Source: Paenibacillus sp. Soil766
GTDB taxonomy: Bacteria > Bacillota > Bacilli > Paenibacillales > NBRC-103111
NCBI RefSeq assembly: GCF_001428105.1
Contig: NZ_LMSJ01000011.1
Span: 62,001-126,000 of the forward strand
DNA length: 64,000 bases
Direction of reading: 5' to 3'
The notes beneath the pieces were generated by a model. That model was not told the DNA's origin. It made no database searches and saw nothing but the letters and a program-made list of their open reading frames with translations. The stretch's first letter is position 1. Every line of letters starts with the position of its first letter. Below are positions 42,652 through 52,354 of this stretch, one piece after another. A program made the position numbers and the translations under genes.

Positions 42652-43533
42652 ATGCCGCTAAAGCAAAGCTGGGGAAGCCGAATATTCGATGGCTTGAACA
42701 TGTTGCTGTTGATTGTATTCGCTTTGCTTACCGTAATCCCATTCATATATGTCGTTGCTGGCTCGTTCGCCACACAGAAAGAGTTGCTGACACGTGGATT
42801 TATCTTATTCCCGACAGAATTTTCTCTGGATGCTTATAAATATATTTTTTCCACCCAAACACTGGTTAGAAGCTTGCTGGTTACCATCTTCATTACGGTC
42901 GTAGGTACGCTGATCAATATTTTCTTTACATGCTTAATGGCATATCCATTAGCACGAAAAGATATGGATTTCCGCAAACCAATCTTGATGCTGGTTGTGT
43001 TCACCATGCTGTTCAGCGGCGGGATGATTCCGACGTTCTTGGTTGTCAAGCAATTAGGGATGATCGATACCTATTGGTCATTGCTGATCCCAAGCGCCAT
43101 CAGCGCCTTCAACTTAATTATTATGCGGAACTTTTTTCAGCAGCTGCCAGACGGCTTGGAAGAATCGGCCAAGATCGACGGCTGTAACGACCTAGGCATC
43201 TTTTTCAAGATTGTTCTTCCGCTATCCATGCCCGCAATCGCAACCTTCTCGTTATTTTACGCGGTAGGACACTGGAATACGTTCTTCAACGCAGTGCTGT
43301 ATATCAATGACAATACGAAATGGCCAATTCAAGTACTCTTAAGGCAGATTGTGATCTTGGCTTCAGGCGGGATCGGGGACTCCACCGCGATGGATGCTGA
43401 TTATGTCACTCCGCCAGAGCAATCGGTGAAGATGGCGGTAATTGTGGTATCTACACTACCCATCCTGTTAGTATATCCATTTTTGCAAAAGCATTTTGCC
43501 AAAGGGGTATTGATGGGCTCGGTTAAGGGTTGA
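42652..43533 (+). CDS. Sugar ABC transporter permease, LplC type
   Basis: A permease of 293 residues, EAA loop LEESAKIDGCNDLGIFFKIV, C-terminus KGVLMGSVKG. AAAAGGAGTG precedes the start. Channel partner of the 41735 product. Confidence 0.92.
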   Translation: MPLKQSWGSRIFDGLNMLLLIVFALLTVIPFIYVVAGSFATQKELLTRGFILFPTEFSLDAYKYIFSTQTLVRSLLVTIFITVVGTLINIFFTCLMAYPLARKDMDFRKPILMLVVFTMLFSGGMIPTFLVVKQLGMIDTYWSLLIPSAISAFNLIIMRNFFQQLPDGLEESAKIDGCNDLGIFFKIVLPLSMPAIATFSLFYAVGHWNTFFNAVLYINDNTKWPIQVLLRQIVILASGGIGDSTAMDADYVTPPEQSVKMAVIVVSTLPILLVYPFLQKHFAKGVLMGSVKG

Positions 43534-43570
43534 GATATAATAGTATATGAGACATAGGGAGGATATAAAA

Positions 43571-45082
43571 ATGAACAAAAGAAATCAGAAGACATTGGTG
43601 AAAGCCGGAGCTTTGCTCACAACAGTTGCACTAGTTCTTACTGCTTGTGGCGGGAAGGACGAAGCCGCGCCCAAGGGAAATGGTGATGCTGGGGTTAATC
43701 AAGGACCGCTGCAATTGACGATGATGCTGCCAACCTACAACGCGGAGCAAATGCCCGCAGACAGCTCGGTGCTCAAATCGCTAGAGGAAAAGACAAACTC
43801 GAAACTTACAATTTCTTGGGTGCCTTCTTCGACCTACTCGGATAAATTAAGTGCGACAGTTGCTTCTGGAGAGCTGCCGAAAACGTTTGTTGCGTTGGAA
43901 CCGAAGGCTTCCAATATTGTTAACGCTGCTCGCAGCGGTATGTTCTGGGAGGTTGGACCGTATCTGAAAAGCTACCCTAACTTGAGCAAAATGTCGGATA
44001 TCGTGCTGAAGAACGTATCCATCGACGGCAAAATTTATGGCGTATACCGCGAGCGAGATCTGGCTCGATTCGGTTTGATGATCCGTCAGGATTGGTTGGC
44101 AAACTTAGGCTTACAGGCGCCAAAGAACGTTGATGAGCTCTATACTGTTCTTAAATCCTTCGCAACAGGGGATCCCGATAAGAATGGTAAACAGGATACA
44201 ATTGGACTTGCTGTGGGGATGCAAGGGAATAACATAGCTGGTTTTAAAGATATTCTGGTCTATATGGGCGGTCCGAATGAATGGGAATTGAAGGACGGCA
44301 AGCTTGTTCCAGCTCATATGACGACAGCCTACTTGGATACAATGAAGTTCTACAAGAAATTATATGATGAAAAAATTATTAATCAGGACTTCGCGCTTGT
44401 ACAGGACGGCCGTGCAGTCATGAATAAGGGGCAAGCCGGACTTTGGATCGATAATATGCTTGACGGCAGAAATATAGAGGACAGCATCAAGAAAGTCTAT
44501 CCAAATGCAAAGATTAATTTAATTAATCGCATCTCCGGTCCTAAGGGTGAAAAAACCCGCGCCGGTGCCGGCTATCTAGGCATGTATGTGATTCCGAAAA
44601 CGAGTGTGAAAACGGAAGCTGAGCTCAAACAAATTCTTGCATATTTCGATAAAGTATCCGAGAAGGATAATCAAAACCTGATGAAATATGGGATTGAAGG
44701 AAAGCAATATACAATTGAGAACGGCAGCTATAAGCCAAATCAGGATCCAAAGATCAAAGCGGAAATTACAGATGGTAACCAGTTTATGATTATGCAAGAT
44801 CAAGTTGTCAACTATGGATCCGAGCTGGAGAAGCTCAGTACGAAGCTGTTCCAAGATAACGCCACGATCGCCATAGCTAATCCAGCCGCACCTTTTATCT
44901 CCAATACGGAGATTGAGAAGGGCAAAGAGCTCTCGAAGATCATTGCAGATGCCACTGTAAAATTCATTATGGGTGCGATCACTGAGGCTGATTGGAAGAT
45001 GACGGTTGATAAATGGCAGCAAAGCGGTGGAAGCAAGGTAATCGAGGAATTCAATGCAGAATACGCTAAAGTAGCTAAATAA
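43571..45082 (+). CDS. Extracellular sugar-binding lipoprotein, LplA type
   Basis: A binding protein of about 503 residues. ATG 43571 is chosen over 43547 because AGGGAGGA lies just before it and because the signal peptide then begins normally. The lipobox VLTAC gives Cys26. The calcium-loop-like DPDKNGKQDTIGL is present. The neighbour GH105 enzyme suggests the ligand carries an unsaturated uronic acid end, for example from pectin or rhamnogalacturonan. Confidence 0.92.
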   Translation: MNKRNQKTLVKAGALLTTVALVLTACGGKDEAAPKGNGDAGVNQGPLQLTMMLPTYNAEQMPADSSVLKSLEEKTNSKLTISWVPSSTYSDKLSATVASGELPKTFVALEPKASNIVNAARSGMFWEVGPYLKSYPNLSKMSDIVLKNVSIDGKIYGVYRERDLARFGLMIRQDWLANLGLQAPKNVDELYTVLKSFATGDPDKNGKQDTIGLAVGMQGNNIAGFKDILVYMGGPNEWELKDGKLVPAHMTTAYLDTMKFYKKLYDEKIINQDFALVQDGRAVMNKGQAGLWIDNMLDGRNIEDSIKKVYPNAKINLINRISGPKGEKTRAGAGYLGMYVIPKTSVKTEAELKQILAYFDKVSEKDNQNLMKYGIEGKQYTIENGSYKPNQDPKIKAEITDGNQFMIMQDQVVNYGSELEKLSTKLFQDNATIAIANPAAPFISNTEIEKGKELSKIIADATVKFIMGAITEADWKMTVDKWQQSGGSKVIEEFNAEYAKVAK

Positions 45083-45152
45083 CGGAACTTGTTGTGGATG
45101 GGGAAAAAGGATTCCTCATCCTACATCTTCAAAGGGGGAGGATATAGAAGAG

Positions 45153-46196
45153 ATGGCGAAGATACTATTCGACGAAGAAAAGATTCGGTCGGCTATCGAC
45201 CGAGTCGTAGATCGTACATTTAAGATGGATTTTAGCTGGGATTGGCCAGGCGGGGTAGCATTTTATGGTGTGTGCGAAGCTTACGCGGCTACTGGCAAGA
45301 AAGAGTATTTAACCCAATTGCAAGTTTGGGTCGACGAAAATATGGAGGACGGTTTGCCGAAACTATCCGTCAACGCAGTATCAATCGGCCATTCGCTGCT
45401 TACTTTATATCAAGTCACACAGAATGACCGATATTTGGATGCGGCTAAGGATATGGCGGAGTTTCTAACACACGAGGCTGTGCGGTTTGACGACGGTATT
45501 TTCCAACATACCGTTAATTCAGAAACCTACAATTTCCCAGAACAGGCTTGGGTGGATACGATGTTCATGGCTGGATACTTCTTGCTTCGCATCGGCACCC
45601 TGCTTAACAATCAGGACTATATCGAGGATGGGCTCAAGCAGTACCACGGGCATGAGAAATTCCTACAGGATGCTAAGTCGAATTTGTACTATCATGGCTG
45701 GGACAACATTGTAAAAAACAACCTTTCCGCTATCCATTGGGCACGTGGCAATTCCTGGGCAGCCCTGACAATGGCTCGAGCACTCGACCTTGTTCCAGTT
45801 ACACATCCTTCCTTCATGATCATTGATGGTTCGCTTCGTGATCAATTAAGCACGCTTGTACGCCTGCAGAATGAATCGGGCTTGTGGCATACGATTGTTG
45901 ATGATCCTGCCTCACCGCTGGAGACTTCGGGATCGGCAGGGATTGCGACAGCTTTGTTAACGCGAGGGCGCTTATATAATAAGTTCACGCAGAAATCAAT
46001 CGATGGTATCTTAGAGCGTATTAGCGTGGATGGTACGGTACATGGCGTTTCTGCTGGCACGGCAGTCATGAAAGATGCCGATGGATATAGAAACGTACCG
46101 GATAAACGCATTCAGGGCTGGGGACAAGGACTTACGCTAGCCTTCCTTGCCGCAGTGCTGGGTACGCAGAAGAATGAGTTTGGTAACGGTTGCTAA
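45153..46196 (+). CDS. Glycoside hydrolase family 105 (unsaturated rhamnogalacturonyl hydrolase-like)
   Basis: A 347-residue cytoplasmic alpha/alpha-barrel enzyme like YteR. It removes the 4,5-unsaturated uronic acid left at the non-reducing end by polysaccharide lyases. The catalytic Asp is Asp135 in QAWVDTMFM. Other family motifs are HWARGNSWAA and ETSGSAGIATAL. GGGGGAGG precedes the start. It follows the binding lipoprotein gene in one operon and shows that the importer brings in lyase products. Confidence 0.88.
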   Translation: MAKILFDEEKIRSAIDRVVDRTFKMDFSWDWPGGVAFYGVCEAYAATGKKEYLTQLQVWVDENMEDGLPKLSVNAVSIGHSLLTLYQVTQNDRYLDAAKDMAEFLTHEAVRFDDGIFQHTVNSETYNFPEQAWVDTMFMAGYFLLRIGTLLNNQDYIEDGLKQYHGHEKFLQDAKSNLYYHGWDNIVKNNLSAIHWARGNSWAALTMARALDLVPVTHPSFMIIDGSLRDQLSTLVRLQNESGLWHTIVDDPASPLETSGSAGIATALLTRGRLYNKFTQKSIDGILERISVDGTVHGVSAGTAVMKDADGYRNVPDKRIQGWGQGLTLAFLAAVLGTQKNEFGNGC

Positions 46197-46229
46197 ATTG
46201 AATAACATACTTGTAAATAAGTAGATACT

Positions 46230-46278
46230 CCCTCATAGGTTAGACAGATAAAGATCTGTTATCCTATGGGGGATTTTT
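46230..46278 (+). terminator. Rho-independent terminator
   Basis: CATAGG/CCTATG and ACAGAT/ATCTGT form a long imperfect hairpin, closed by CCC/GGG, followed by TTTTT. Confidence 0.85.
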
Positions 46279-46297
46279 AATCGTACTCATAAATCGC

Positions 46298-46450
46298 AAC
46301 TAGTGACAACGAGTACAACTTATGACTATTCCGAGATTAATGGGATAAAACGGCATTCGGATACCAATTTGAACAACTAGGGACTGTCGACGTAACCTTA
46401 GTCTATTGGTATATTGGAACTGCTGTTTCACAGCTAAAGCGTGTTATAAT
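46298..46450 (+). promoter_or_regulatory. Upstream regulatory region, copy B, and -10 of the regulator gene
   Basis: This block matches copy A (41499-41633) at a constant offset of about 4800 bases. A -10 TATAAT follows at 46445-46450 without a good -35, as expected for an activated promoter. The rest of the 46197-46518 gap holds the terminator above and no gene. Confidence 0.6.
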
Positions 46451-46518
46451 AATGACTCACATTATAGTTTTCTTGTAAATTTGGACAAACTGTTAAGGAT
46501 CTAGGATTTGGAGGCATT

Positions 46519-48786
46519 ATGAGATTTCGTTCCTCATCTTATTTAATAAAATTGATGTTCTTGTCCGTCTTGATTGGGACTATACCGGTTATTCTGTTGG
46601 GCACCTTTGCTTATTACAATTCATCTCGAACAGTATTAGATAAAGTAAATGAGAGTAACAAACAACTTCTGCAGCAAATGCAGATGCGTGTCGAGCAAAC
46701 GCTTAGAACGATCGATAATTCGGCAACGCAGCTGTTGCAGTCACCCGTCGTTACCGGCGCCTTTGAAAAAGAGATCTCCAATCATGATTTCGAAATGGTC
46801 CATCAGTTGTATAAAGGCATCTCACTGATTCAAACCTATGAGTTAGGGATCAAGGATGTTTTTCTATACAGTCTAGGCAGCAAATGGATGGTTTCTGGTG
46901 GCGGGATTAACGAATACAGCTCCCCGGAATTCAGGGCACAGCTAGAGGCATTCTCTACCAATGAGGCAGGTTCCTTCTGGACAAGCGGATCGGATGACTC
47001 ATCGAATTCTTCCCATTTCATTTACTTTGTGAAAAAGTATCCCTTTAACGCCATTAATCCGACGGGGATCATTTGTGTAGTTCTTTCGTCTGATGTGATA
47101 AAGGAGTTTGATGCGTTTCAAAACGGTAAGTTGGGCAGCGCGTTTATTCTCGATCAGAATTTCAATATCGTTGATCGTCACGACCGGACTCAACTTGGTA
47201 GCAATATGTCGGGCCAATCCTTCTTGAAACCCATTCTCGAAAAGAAGAATGCTTCTGATCAATATGAAACTGAGCTGGATGGAGAGGAAATGACGGTCAC
47301 CTACAGGATTTCCTCGTACAATGGCTGGAGCTATGTCTCCGTAGCCTCTAACGATCAAGTGAATGCACAGAATAAAATTATTGGTTGGATTACACTGCTC
47401 GTGTGCATGGTCATTTTGCTGGTCACGCTGATACTTGCGTGGATTGGGTCCAAGAAGATGTACAGTCCGATCCAATCCATCTATGCTACGCTCAATAGCA
47501 TTCCTTCCTCGATTGATGAGCAGAAGCCGAATGGGGAACTCCAGGTTATCGGGGAACGTGTCGATTATTTAATTAAAAATCAATCCCTGATCATGAATGA
47601 ACTCAAGGGGCAGCAAGATCAGCTCAAGGAGTTTTTCATGCAAAAATTGTTTAGCGGCGCCATGCATCCTGCTGATTTTGAGGAGAAATTGAGCTTATAC
47701 AATATGGATAAGCCCTGGCCTTCCATGTGCGTACTTGCTGTTCAAATCGACTCACTCAAAGATACCAGATATGAAGAGTCGGATCGGGATTTGCTCATGT
47801 TTGCCATTAGCAATATTGTCGGTGAACTGGTGTTGTCTGAGCAAAGGCTGGTACCCATCGTCAAAGCAGATAGTCAAGTCACTTTGATTGGTTCAACGAA
47901 AGAGGGGGCGGAGTTTAAAGAGCAAATTTTCACCCTTTCTGACGAGATTCAATCGGCTATTTTTCAATATTTGGACATAAAAGTGAGCATTGGAATTAGC
48001 CGCTCTTTCAGCTCGTTTACGGAAACCCAGCAGGCTTTACACGAAGCTATGACATCGTTGAAGATCAGGGTAGGACTAGGGCAAGAGTCGATTTTGTTTA
48101 TTGAGGATGTACAGCCACAGAAAAGCAATTTGTTTATGTTTCCGAATGAAGGGGAGCAGGCCCTGTTTGATGCGATTCGAGGAGGAAATCTGGAACAGTC
48201 CAACCTGGCCTTGAAGCATTTTATCGGGGAATTGTTCCAACCTGACACTCAGCATCGGGACTACCAGCTGTCATTACTTCGACTTCTTGTCGACCTTCTT
48301 AAGTTCGGGCAGGAGTTGTCCATCCCTCTGGACCGGATTGCAGAAGATGAAGCCTCTTTAATTCAGTCTCTGTTCAAGCTGCGGAATGTACAGGAGATGG
48401 AGCATTGGTTTTGGTCGATTTTTGTACATCCATATATTCAAGAACTAGAGAATCGTCGAGATAGTCAATTCAAGCATATTTCAGAAGCGATTATTGATAT
48501 GATTAAAAGGGAGTTTGATTCAGAGCTCACACTTGAGGAATGTTCTTCCCGGATCAACTATCATCCTCATTATGTGAGCCGTGTTTTTCGTCAAGAAACT
48601 GGCATTAATTTCGGTGAATATTTAACACAGTATAGAATTGATATGGCCAAAAAATGGCTGAAGGAGTCCGATATGAAGGTTATTGAAATCGCTGAGCGAT
48701 TGCAGTACAACAACTCTGCGAACTTTATCCGCTCCTTTCGCAAATTGGTAGGCATGACGCCGGGCCAGTATCGTGAAGAGGGTTAG
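46519..48786 (+). CDS. Membrane-bound AraC-family regulator
   Basis: A 755-residue one-component regulator. A membrane segment (about 9-29), an extracellular Cache-like sensor (about 35-290), a second membrane segment (about 291-312), a degenerate cyclase-like middle part, and two C-terminal AraC helix-turn-helix motifs (ECSSRINYHPHYVSRVFR and VIEIAERLQYNNSANFIRSF). No receiver or kinase domain is present. It should sense an extracellular sugar and activate the 41735-46196 operon and its own gene through the duplicated upstream region. Confidence 0.9.
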   Translation: MRFRSSSYLIKLMFLSVLIGTIPVILLGTFAYYNSSRTVLDKVNESNKQLLQQMQMRVEQTLRTIDNSATQLLQSPVVTGAFEKEISNHDFEMVHQLYKGISLIQTYELGIKDVFLYSLGSKWMVSGGGINEYSSPEFRAQLEAFSTNEAGSFWTSGSDDSSNSSHFIYFVKKYPFNAINPTGIICVVLSSDVIKEFDAFQNGKLGSAFILDQNFNIVDRHDRTQLGSNMSGQSFLKPILEKKNASDQYETELDGEEMTVTYRISSYNGWSYVSVASNDQVNAQNKIIGWITLLVCMVILLVTLILAWIGSKKMYSPIQSIYATLNSIPSSIDEQKPNGELQVIGERVDYLIKNQSLIMNELKGQQDQLKEFFMQKLFSGAMHPADFEEKLSLYNMDKPWPSMCVLAVQIDSLKDTRYEESDRDLLMFAISNIVGELVLSEQRLVPIVKADSQVTLIGSTKEGAEFKEQIFTLSDEIQSAIFQYLDIKVSIGISRSFSSFTETQQALHEAMTSLKIRVGLGQESILFIEDVQPQKSNLFMFPNEGEQALFDAIRGGNLEQSNLALKHFIGELFQPDTQHRDYQLSLLRLLVDLLKFGQELSIPLDRIAEDEASLIQSLFKLRNVQEMEHWFWSIFVHPYIQELENRRDSQFKHISEAIIDMIKREFDSELTLEECSSRINYHPHYVSRVFRQETGINFGEYLTQYRIDMAKKWLKESDMKVIEIAERLQYNNSANFIRSFRKLVGMTPGQYREEG

Positions 48787-48789
48787 CGC

Positions 48790-48840
48790 AAAATAAAAGC
48801 CTTAGGGGAGCATCCGTGCATCCCCTAGGGCTTTTATTTT
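48790..48840. terminator. Bidirectional terminator between convergent genes
   Basis: AAAATAAAAGCC and GGCTTTTATTTT flank AGGGGA/TCCCCT. The stem has T-runs on both strands and serves the convergent genes ending at 48786 and 48873. Confidence 0.92.
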
Positions 48841-48872
48841 TTCTTCTGTTTAAATTCCATTTTTAATCGTTT

Positions 48873-51128
48873 TTACAAAGAAGTGATTTGTAGATTGTTT
48901 TTGCGGTATTCACCAGGTGTCATGCCGGTCCGCTTTTTGAACATACGATTGAAGGAGGTTATATTGCGATAACCTATCTGTATGCTGATATCGTTAATGT
49001 TCATATCTGTTCCTGACAGTAAAGCCTGTGCTTGGTTGATGCGAATGTCGTTCAAATGATCAATAAAATTCACCCCAGTCTTTTCTTTAATATAGACGGA
49101 TAAGTAAGCGTTGGACATATTAAGTTTGTCCGCTAGGTTATCGAGCGAGATATCCTCAGCATACTTCGTATGAAGAATATCCATAACGTAGGTAACAATA
49201 GGGTCAGTATCCCCCTTTTTGCTTCGAACAAGCGATGTTGCCGACTCTATTACCGAGTTGAATGCCAGTTTATATTCATTCAGCGTATAGCAATCTTTAA
49301 GTCGATGCATGAGTGGTTTTAACTCCCAAGAGGCACTTGTGTGGACATTAAATATCTCAAGTATTTTCCATACTTTTGATATAACCGCATCGGCAAAGAA
49401 ACGGAATTGGGCGACACTTGCCTCCTTTTGGTACATATCGTCTAGGCAACGTACGATTAACTGAAGGCTTCTATCTTTGTCTCCGGCTTGCAGGCAGACG
49501 TTCAGTTCTTGGTCCTGACCGGGACTGAAAGCAAACGTAGGGGCTAGGGGACGACTTTGAAACACGATCTGAGTTTCTTCCACCAGCCGAGACCGTTGTA
49601 CAAGCTCTAGAACTTGCAGGTAAGCGTTATTGAACTGGGACACATGCTCGAACTTGGAGCTGATGGCAATCGTCACAATACAATACTTCTTGTCTTGATC
49701 CAAGTGATGCTTGAGCTCCATCAGCAGGGAATGGATATTGTCTATGGGGGTATCGCCGCTAATGACGGACAGAATTTGATTTTTCTCGATTTGGAACGTA
49801 TGCGAATCGGAAAACCGTTCCGAAACCATCAAATCGATATGCTCACGGATATAGTAAGAGGCACGTTCGACTTGAATTTGTAATTCCTCATAGGCGGCAG
49901 AGCGGAAATTCAGCTCATATAGGACGACGATAAAGTTGTCCTCGGTAGCGATAAAATCCTTCCATTCACTGAGATCGCTGTTGATGCTCTTCAGCCTATT
50001 AATATAATTGAAGCTCGTCAGCACAGATTGCTTGCTTGCAAGTTCATTCTTTACCCCATCTCTCTCCTCCAGTAAAGAATGAATCTTCTGATGAATGAAA
50101 GCAAATTCATTAATACTACTTTTCACCTTGAGCGGATTGCGGTCTGTAATGGACGAAATAATTTGTTCCACCGGAGATTGAATTCGTTTGCTGTGATAGA
50201 ACGAAGCCGCAAGTCCAATGACCGTTGTGATGATTAAAATGAGGACAAGGGTTAAGTTCATTTTTCGCAACTCAGAAGCAATGTTCGCATAGGGAACAAG
50301 GGTCACATAGGTTAAACCGTCTGTGTCTTTTTGTTTAAAGTAGTAGTAACCTTTCTGCAACTTGTATGCCTGGTTCGTTTCAAATGCTGGCATAGCTGCG
50401 GCGCTCAGTTCATCAGACGAACGATAGATGATCTTGTTGTCAGCACCCAGAATCATGAATTGACGGTTATCGTCATCGCCGAAAAAAGCTTGCTGGGTTT
50501 TGCTGATATCGATGAAAGCGATGATTTGATAGTTGCCGTTGAACGTCTGGAAGGAAAATGGAATGAGCTCGTATCCTTTTGACCGCTCAGCTGTTTTGTA
50601 AAACTTCGCGGAAGGAAGCAACTGGAAGGCTTGATTCAGTTTAAATTGCTCTTTCCAGAACATGTAAGTATACTTGTCGCTTCCATACAAATTCGAGAAC
50701 ATCCCCTGGGCTTCACTGCTCCCTTCTTTATCGATGGTAAACGAATTTGAATTGAAATAAATCACGATATTGTCTAAATAAAAAAGCGGGTTAAAGCTAT
50801 CCGTCTGTAAATTTTGGATGACTTTCTTGGCTAGCAAGTAGTTAACGTCATTCTCATTTTTGGTAAGCAATTGGCTATTGAAGGCAACCAAATACTCATT
50901 GCTTGAATACTGGAACAATACATTTTTGATCCGTGTAAAGTGGGTGCTATAACGTTCGACTGTATTATTTAAGATCAATTTGTTATATTGAATAATTTCA
51001 TTTTGAATCTTGGATTTCAGAAAAGTGAATGCCACCATATAGAAGGCAGCGAAGATTAATATAATGACTAAGTAGTTAATGAATATTTTGAAAAAAAGTG
51101 AATTTCTACTTTGCTTGTACCACATCAC
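48873..51128 (-). CDS. Membrane-bound AraC-family regulator
   Basis: A 751-residue one-component regulator on the minus strand. Two membrane segments (about 12-32 and 292-312) flank an extracellular sensor, followed by a long cytoplasmic middle part and two C-terminal AraC helix-turn-helix motifs (LDNLADKLNMSNAYLSVYIK and INDISIQIGYRNITSFNRMF). It is divergent from the importer operon beginning at 51383 and probably activates it. It has a plan similar to the 46519 regulator but low apparent identity. Confidence 0.9.
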   Translation of the reverse strand: MMWYKQSRNSLFFKIFINYLVIILIFAAFYMVAFTFLKSKIQNEIIQYNKLILNNTVERYSTHFTRIKNVLFQYSSNEYLVAFNSQLLTKNENDVNYLLAKKVIQNLQTDSFNPLFYLDNIVIYFNSNSFTIDKEGSSEAQGMFSNLYGSDKYTYMFWKEQFKLNQAFQLLPSAKFYKTAERSKGYELIPFSFQTFNGNYQIIAFIDISKTQQAFFGDDDNRQFMILGADNKIIYRSSDELSAAAMPAFETNQAYKLQKGYYYFKQKDTDGLTYVTLVPYANIASELRKMNLTLVLILIITTVIGLAASFYHSKRIQSPVEQIISSITDRNPLKVKSSINEFAFIHQKIHSLLEERDGVKNELASKQSVLTSFNYINRLKSINSDLSEWKDFIATEDNFIVVLYELNFRSAAYEELQIQVERASYYIREHIDLMVSERFSDSHTFQIEKNQILSVISGDTPIDNIHSLLMELKHHLDQDKKYCIVTIAISSKFEHVSQFNNAYLQVLELVQRSRLVEETQIVFQSRPLAPTFAFSPGQDQELNVCLQAGDKDRSLQLIVRCLDDMYQKEASVAQFRFFADAVISKVWKILEIFNVHTSASWELKPLMHRLKDCYTLNEYKLAFNSVIESATSLVRSKKGDTDPIVTYVMDILHTKYAEDISLDNLADKLNMSNAYLSVYIKEKTGVNFIDHLNDIRINQAQALLSGTDMNINDISIQIGYRNITSFNRMFKKRTGMTPGEYRKNNLQITSL

Positions 51129-51382
51129 AGTTTTATCAAACCCCTTAGAAAGAAATTCTCTTTTTTCATCTTACAGGATATCGGGGTTTGGATGATATGA
51201 AATCTTTTTTAGATTATTATCTATTTTTATGATCAGCCATTTAACAAAAAAATAGCCTGCAAACGAAAATGAAGTGAATTGCTTCCCTATCGATGGAGGC
51301 GGTATGCTCGAGCAGTAAACACTCGAACAGATAAGGATTGGCAGCTTTATGATGCTGTAAAAAGAGGGAGGTGAACGGCACA
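51129..51382. promoter_or_regulatory. Divergent intergenic region between the AraC regulator and importer genes
   Basis: AT-rich region with promoters expected on both strands. I saw no AAA(G/T)TGCA box and no FNR-type box. An inverted pair CTCGAGCAG and CACTCGAAC lies about 51307-51326 and could be an operator. Beyond that nothing specific is supported. Confidence 0.35.
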
Positions 51383-52336
51383 TTGGAACAGATCTCAATA
51401 CGGACGACCAATCCTGCTGTAAAAAACAAGAAACGGCGAACTTGGAAAAGCATTAGTAAAAATTGGGAACTTTATTTATTATTTGCACCCGTCTTGGCGT
51501 TTTTTATTATTTTTGAATATTTGCCGATGTATGGGGTTCAAATCGCATTTAAGGATTTTATCGCTTCTAAAGGAATATGGGAGAGCCCTTGGGTGGGCTT
51601 GAAGCATTTTCAACGTTTTTTTGATAGCTTCTACTTCTGGAGGCTGATCCTAAATACACTCGGCATCGGGGTTTATCAATTGGTTGTCGGATTCCCCATC
51701 CCTATCTTTCTCGCGCTTATGATTAACGAAGTACGGTCAGGTGCCTTCCGACGTTTTGTACAAACGATCACCTATGCTCCACACTTTTTGTCCATGGTTG
51801 TCGTAGTCGGCATGATCATGATGTTCTTATCTACGGAGCACGGTTTGATCAACATAGGCATTGAGGCTTTAGGTGGGAAGCCCATCTCGTTCATGACTGA
51901 TCCAGCATGGTTTAAATCGGTCTATGTGCTCTCAGGCGTATGGCAGCATATGGGCTGGAGCTCGATTATTTATCTTGCTGCATTGGCAGGGGTTGATCCG
52001 CAGCTTCATGAAGCTGCTAGGGTAGATGGAGCGAGCCGATTGGAGCGAATTTGGCATATTAACCTGCCGTATCTGATGCCTACTATTATTATTTTGCTTA
52101 TTTTAAATGTGGGATCGGTTCTGGGGGTAGGATTCGAGAAAGTCTATTTGCTGCAAAATAAGCTGAACATGTCGAGCTCTGACGTCATCTCAACTCATGT
52201 GTACCAAAGCGGTATAGTAGGTGCTCAGTATAGTTATTCGGCAGCTGTAGGCTTGTTTAACTCCGTTGTTAATTTTGTTTTGCTGATTAGCGTTAACCGC
52301 ATCGCTCGTAAAATGAACGAAACTAGCTTATGGTAA
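51383..52336 (+). CDS. Sugar ABC transporter permease, LplB type
   Basis: A permease of about 317 residues, with YLPMYG in its first segment and EAA loop HEAARVDGASRLERIWHINL (His for Tyr at the start). The frame opens at GTG 51371, but that GTG is part of the ribosome site GGGAGGTG. TTG 51383 has the correct spacing and is preferred. It starts the permease-permease-lipoprotein-phosphodiesterase operon. Confidence 0.88.
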   Translation: MEQISIRTTNPAVKNKKRRTWKSISKNWELYLLFAPVLAFFIIFEYLPMYGVQIAFKDFIASKGIWESPWVGLKHFQRFFDSFYFWRLILNTLGIGVYQLVVGFPIPIFLALMINEVRSGAFRRFVQTITYAPHFLSMVVVVGMIMMFLSTEHGLINIGIEALGGKPISFMTDPAWFKSVYVLSGVWQHMGWSSIIYLAALAGVDPQLHEAARVDGASRLERIWHINLPYLMPTIIILLILNVGSVLGVGFEKVYLLQNKLNMSSSDVISTHVYQSGIVGAQYSYSAAVGLFNSVVNFVLLISVNRIARKMNETSLW

Positions 52337-52354
52337 AGGAGATGGAACTTCGAG

